Positions 62,039 to 64,000 of a stretch of DNA of 64,000 nt are shown piece by piece. The position numbers and the translations under genes were made by a program. Within the stretch, counting starts at the first letter, position 1. Every line of letters begins with the position of its first letter. Below the pieces are notes generated by a model that saw only the letters and a list, made by a program, of their open reading frames with translations, ran no database searches and was not told the origin of the DNA. The stretch is taken from the NCBI RefSeq assembly GCF_003711515.1, contig NW_021167091.1, positions 206,340-270,339 on the forward strand, given 5' to 3'. The stretch comes from Sodiomyces alkalinus F11. Taxonomy: Eukaryota; Ascomycota; Sordariomycetes; Glomerellales; Plectosphaerellaceae.

Positions 62039-64000
62039 TTTTATTATTATTATCGATTTTACTCTGCTATCCTGACTAATCTATAGGAGCCTTCCTAGGC
62101 TATAGGGTCGTTCTCGGGTAACTATAGAGGGGAAAATCCGGGTAAAACCCGGGAAAACCTCTATACACTTCCTTAGGTGGAGAGGTGCCGCTACGGGGCT
62201 AATATAGCCCCGGTTCTTCCCTATTACGTATCTGGACCTTATCTTTAGGCTAATAGCTAATAGGAAGTATAGTAGGCTAGTAGTTAGGTAAGTTAGCCTA
62301 AGCTAATCTTTATCGGTGGAGCTAGGGCCAAGGGGCCGCTACCGCGCTTCCGCTATATGGTAGCTACGGCTCTTTAGCCTCGGTCTCCCTATATCCTTTA
62401 ATACTCATGTCTTTATTCCTTCCGTTCGGTTAATAAAACGAGTAGGGAGGTAGGCGCCTCCTGCCTCCCCTAGGTAGGTTCCTGCTATATCCGGCGGTAG
62501 GTAGGGGGAATAAGGCCTTACTCTATTATAAGAATTAGATAGTTAATATCCCCTAAGGCCTTTATACCTTAATCCTCTCTTTTCCTTCTATAATGCTAAC
62601 GAGTTCGTTATAGGTTTTCCCTCTAATCTATTCCCGCTTACGGTCTTATAGGTGTATCGTTACGGCCTATACTAACTAGTAAACCCCTTTAGTTTTCTTA
62701 TTATATTCCTATTATAGTTTTACTATAAGTATCTCGCGGGTAGCATCGCGGTAGCGTGGTAGTATAGGGTTAACTAGGTAATATAGTATCGATTTATATA
62801 TATACATAAATAAGTAGTCTAAAATAGTAGTATAATATAAGTTCTTTTCGTGACGTAGCGGTGCCTTAGTAGTAGCGTGCTAATAGTCATAGATATCGTC
62901 TCCTAATAATACTAATACTCATAATAATAACCGCCGCTATAAGCGCGGCGCTATTCGTGTTATACCGTATATAGCCCTTAGTAGTATCGGAGTAGTATTA
63001 TAGCGTTAACGTAGGGTAGTTATATTCGTTATAGTAAGCGTTTAGGTACTTACCCTAATAATATAGAAGCTTACGCTAACACCACGGGAATAATTGCGGC
63101 CAATTACTAGTATACTAATAGTCGCCGTTTATATAAGGATATAAATCGCCTCGGTACTATAATAATACCGTATATACATTAAGGTGGATATAGCTAATAG
63201 CTCGGTAAGTCCCCTCTACTACTAAAAAGTAGTAGTAACGCTATATAGATATCTATTAGATATATATAGCGGTAAAGGCCGCTAGTAGTATTAGTATCAC
63301 TATTATAAGTATCCCCCTTCGGTATCGTGGTAGTTGTATACTAATAAGTTATATATAGGCTAAGGAGCGCCTAAGGACGGCGTCTCGGTCTTTTAGCCGG
63401 GCCCTAAACCGGGCGTTACCTTCTAGTCGTGGTCGTGGCGGTACTATATCAGCGGAGGTATAGGAGTTATCTTATTAGATAAGACGTTTAGAGGGTAAGA
63501 TAGATTTAATTCTGGAATACCTTATAAGTGGCTCCCCCTTAGTCCCGCTACGGCTCCTTAGCGGTATCGGCTAGCTAACTGGGCCTAATAGGGTCTTAAG
63601 TATATTAAAAGCGGTATTAATGCCTCCGAGGGAGGTAAGGACGATAAGAGCTAGTCGGTACCGTAATAGTACTATATCGATACCGCCGGGGTCCTGGCTT
63701 ATAAGGCTCTTATCCTAATAATTAAGTAGTCGTTATACCGCCTTATCCCCGATACGGTCCCGCTTCGATATCGCGGGTGTTTTCGTAGGCCTTTATAACT
63801 TCGAGGGTAAGGCAGAAGTCCTTAAGCCTTTTCCATTATAGGAACTACCTTATAACTACCCTAGCCTTAGTATTATATTCTAGTACGTTATATAAGTCTC
63901 CTCTAGTTATAAGTGGCCTCCTTACGGTACCGAAGAGGTCCTTACGGTCCTCCTCGGTTACCTCCTAGTACTAGAGTACTATATACTCTGCCGTTTCCGC
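62039..64000 (-). mobile_element. Second LINE copy, 3' part, antisense, cut by window end
   Basis: Inverted copy of about 37,545-40,117, without the 598-bp inverted-repeat element. It begins with the complement of the TAA tail (62,039-62,053) and continues through the 3' UTR to the end of ORF2 near the window edge. RIPed differently at many sites. The reverse transcriptase core would lie beyond 64,000. Confidence 0.85.

Noticed and set aside
1..64000. CRISPR arrays, rRNA or tRNA genes, bacterial-type operons, Starship captain gene
   Set aside because: None seen. Repeats are LTR, LINE or inverted-repeat elements, I found no tRNA cloverleaf or rRNA block, and no tyrosine recombinase motif was recognised.

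Overview
The window looks like chromosomal DNA of a filamentous ascomycete (Pezizomycotina). The evidence is short GT-AG introns with CTAAC-type branch sites, fungal versions of cystathionine beta-lyase, a SERINC/TMS1 protein and the monopolin subunit Csm1/Pcs1, and transposons saturated with the mark of repeat-induced point mutation (RIP). In the RIPed parts CpA/TpG is nearly gone and TpA is in great excess, so CAG, CAA and TGG codons read as stops; CpG survives. The species cannot be named from the sequence.

Layout. 1-4.56 kb: Ty3/gypsy chromovirus wreck (+). 4.56-6.9 kb: unassigned RIPed DNA. 6.9-8.155 kb: 5' end of a Ty1/copia element (family 2) on the minus strand, its LTR split by a complete family 1 copia (copy A, 8,156-14,125, minus). 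14.13-19.2 kb: first island of normal DNA, with cystathionine beta-lyase (+) and SERINC/TMS1 (-) converging. 19.25-22.3 kb: MULE transposase wreck (+). 22.5-27.3 kb: unusual wreck with a C48/Ulp1-like protease domain. 27.3-32.5 kb: second gypsy element (+). 32.5-35.6 kb: minus-strand remains including a LINE ORF1. 35.65-40.12 kb: Tad1-like LINE (+) carrying a 0.6-kb inverted-repeat element. 40.46-46.14 kb: family 1 copia copy B (-). 46.14-48.28 kb: second normal island, with a four-exon Csm1/Pcs1 gene (-). 48.29-54.57 kb: complete family 2 copia (+). 54.67-60.35 kb: family 1 copia copy C (-). 60.35-60.66 kb: short normal stretch. 60.7-62.04 kb: third copia family fragment (-). 62.04-64 kb: 3' end of a second LINE copy (-).

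Only three genes look alive: sulfur amino-acid metabolism, a multi-pass membrane protein and a kinetochore/rDNA cohesion factor. Their real structures need introns, including a GC-AG intron in the SERINC gene. Everything else is mobile DNA, nested and mutated. Target-site duplications survive for copies A (AGGTC), B (CTCTA/CTCTG) and C (ATTTC) and for a solo LTR (ACTAG), which lets the order of insertion and mutation be partly read.
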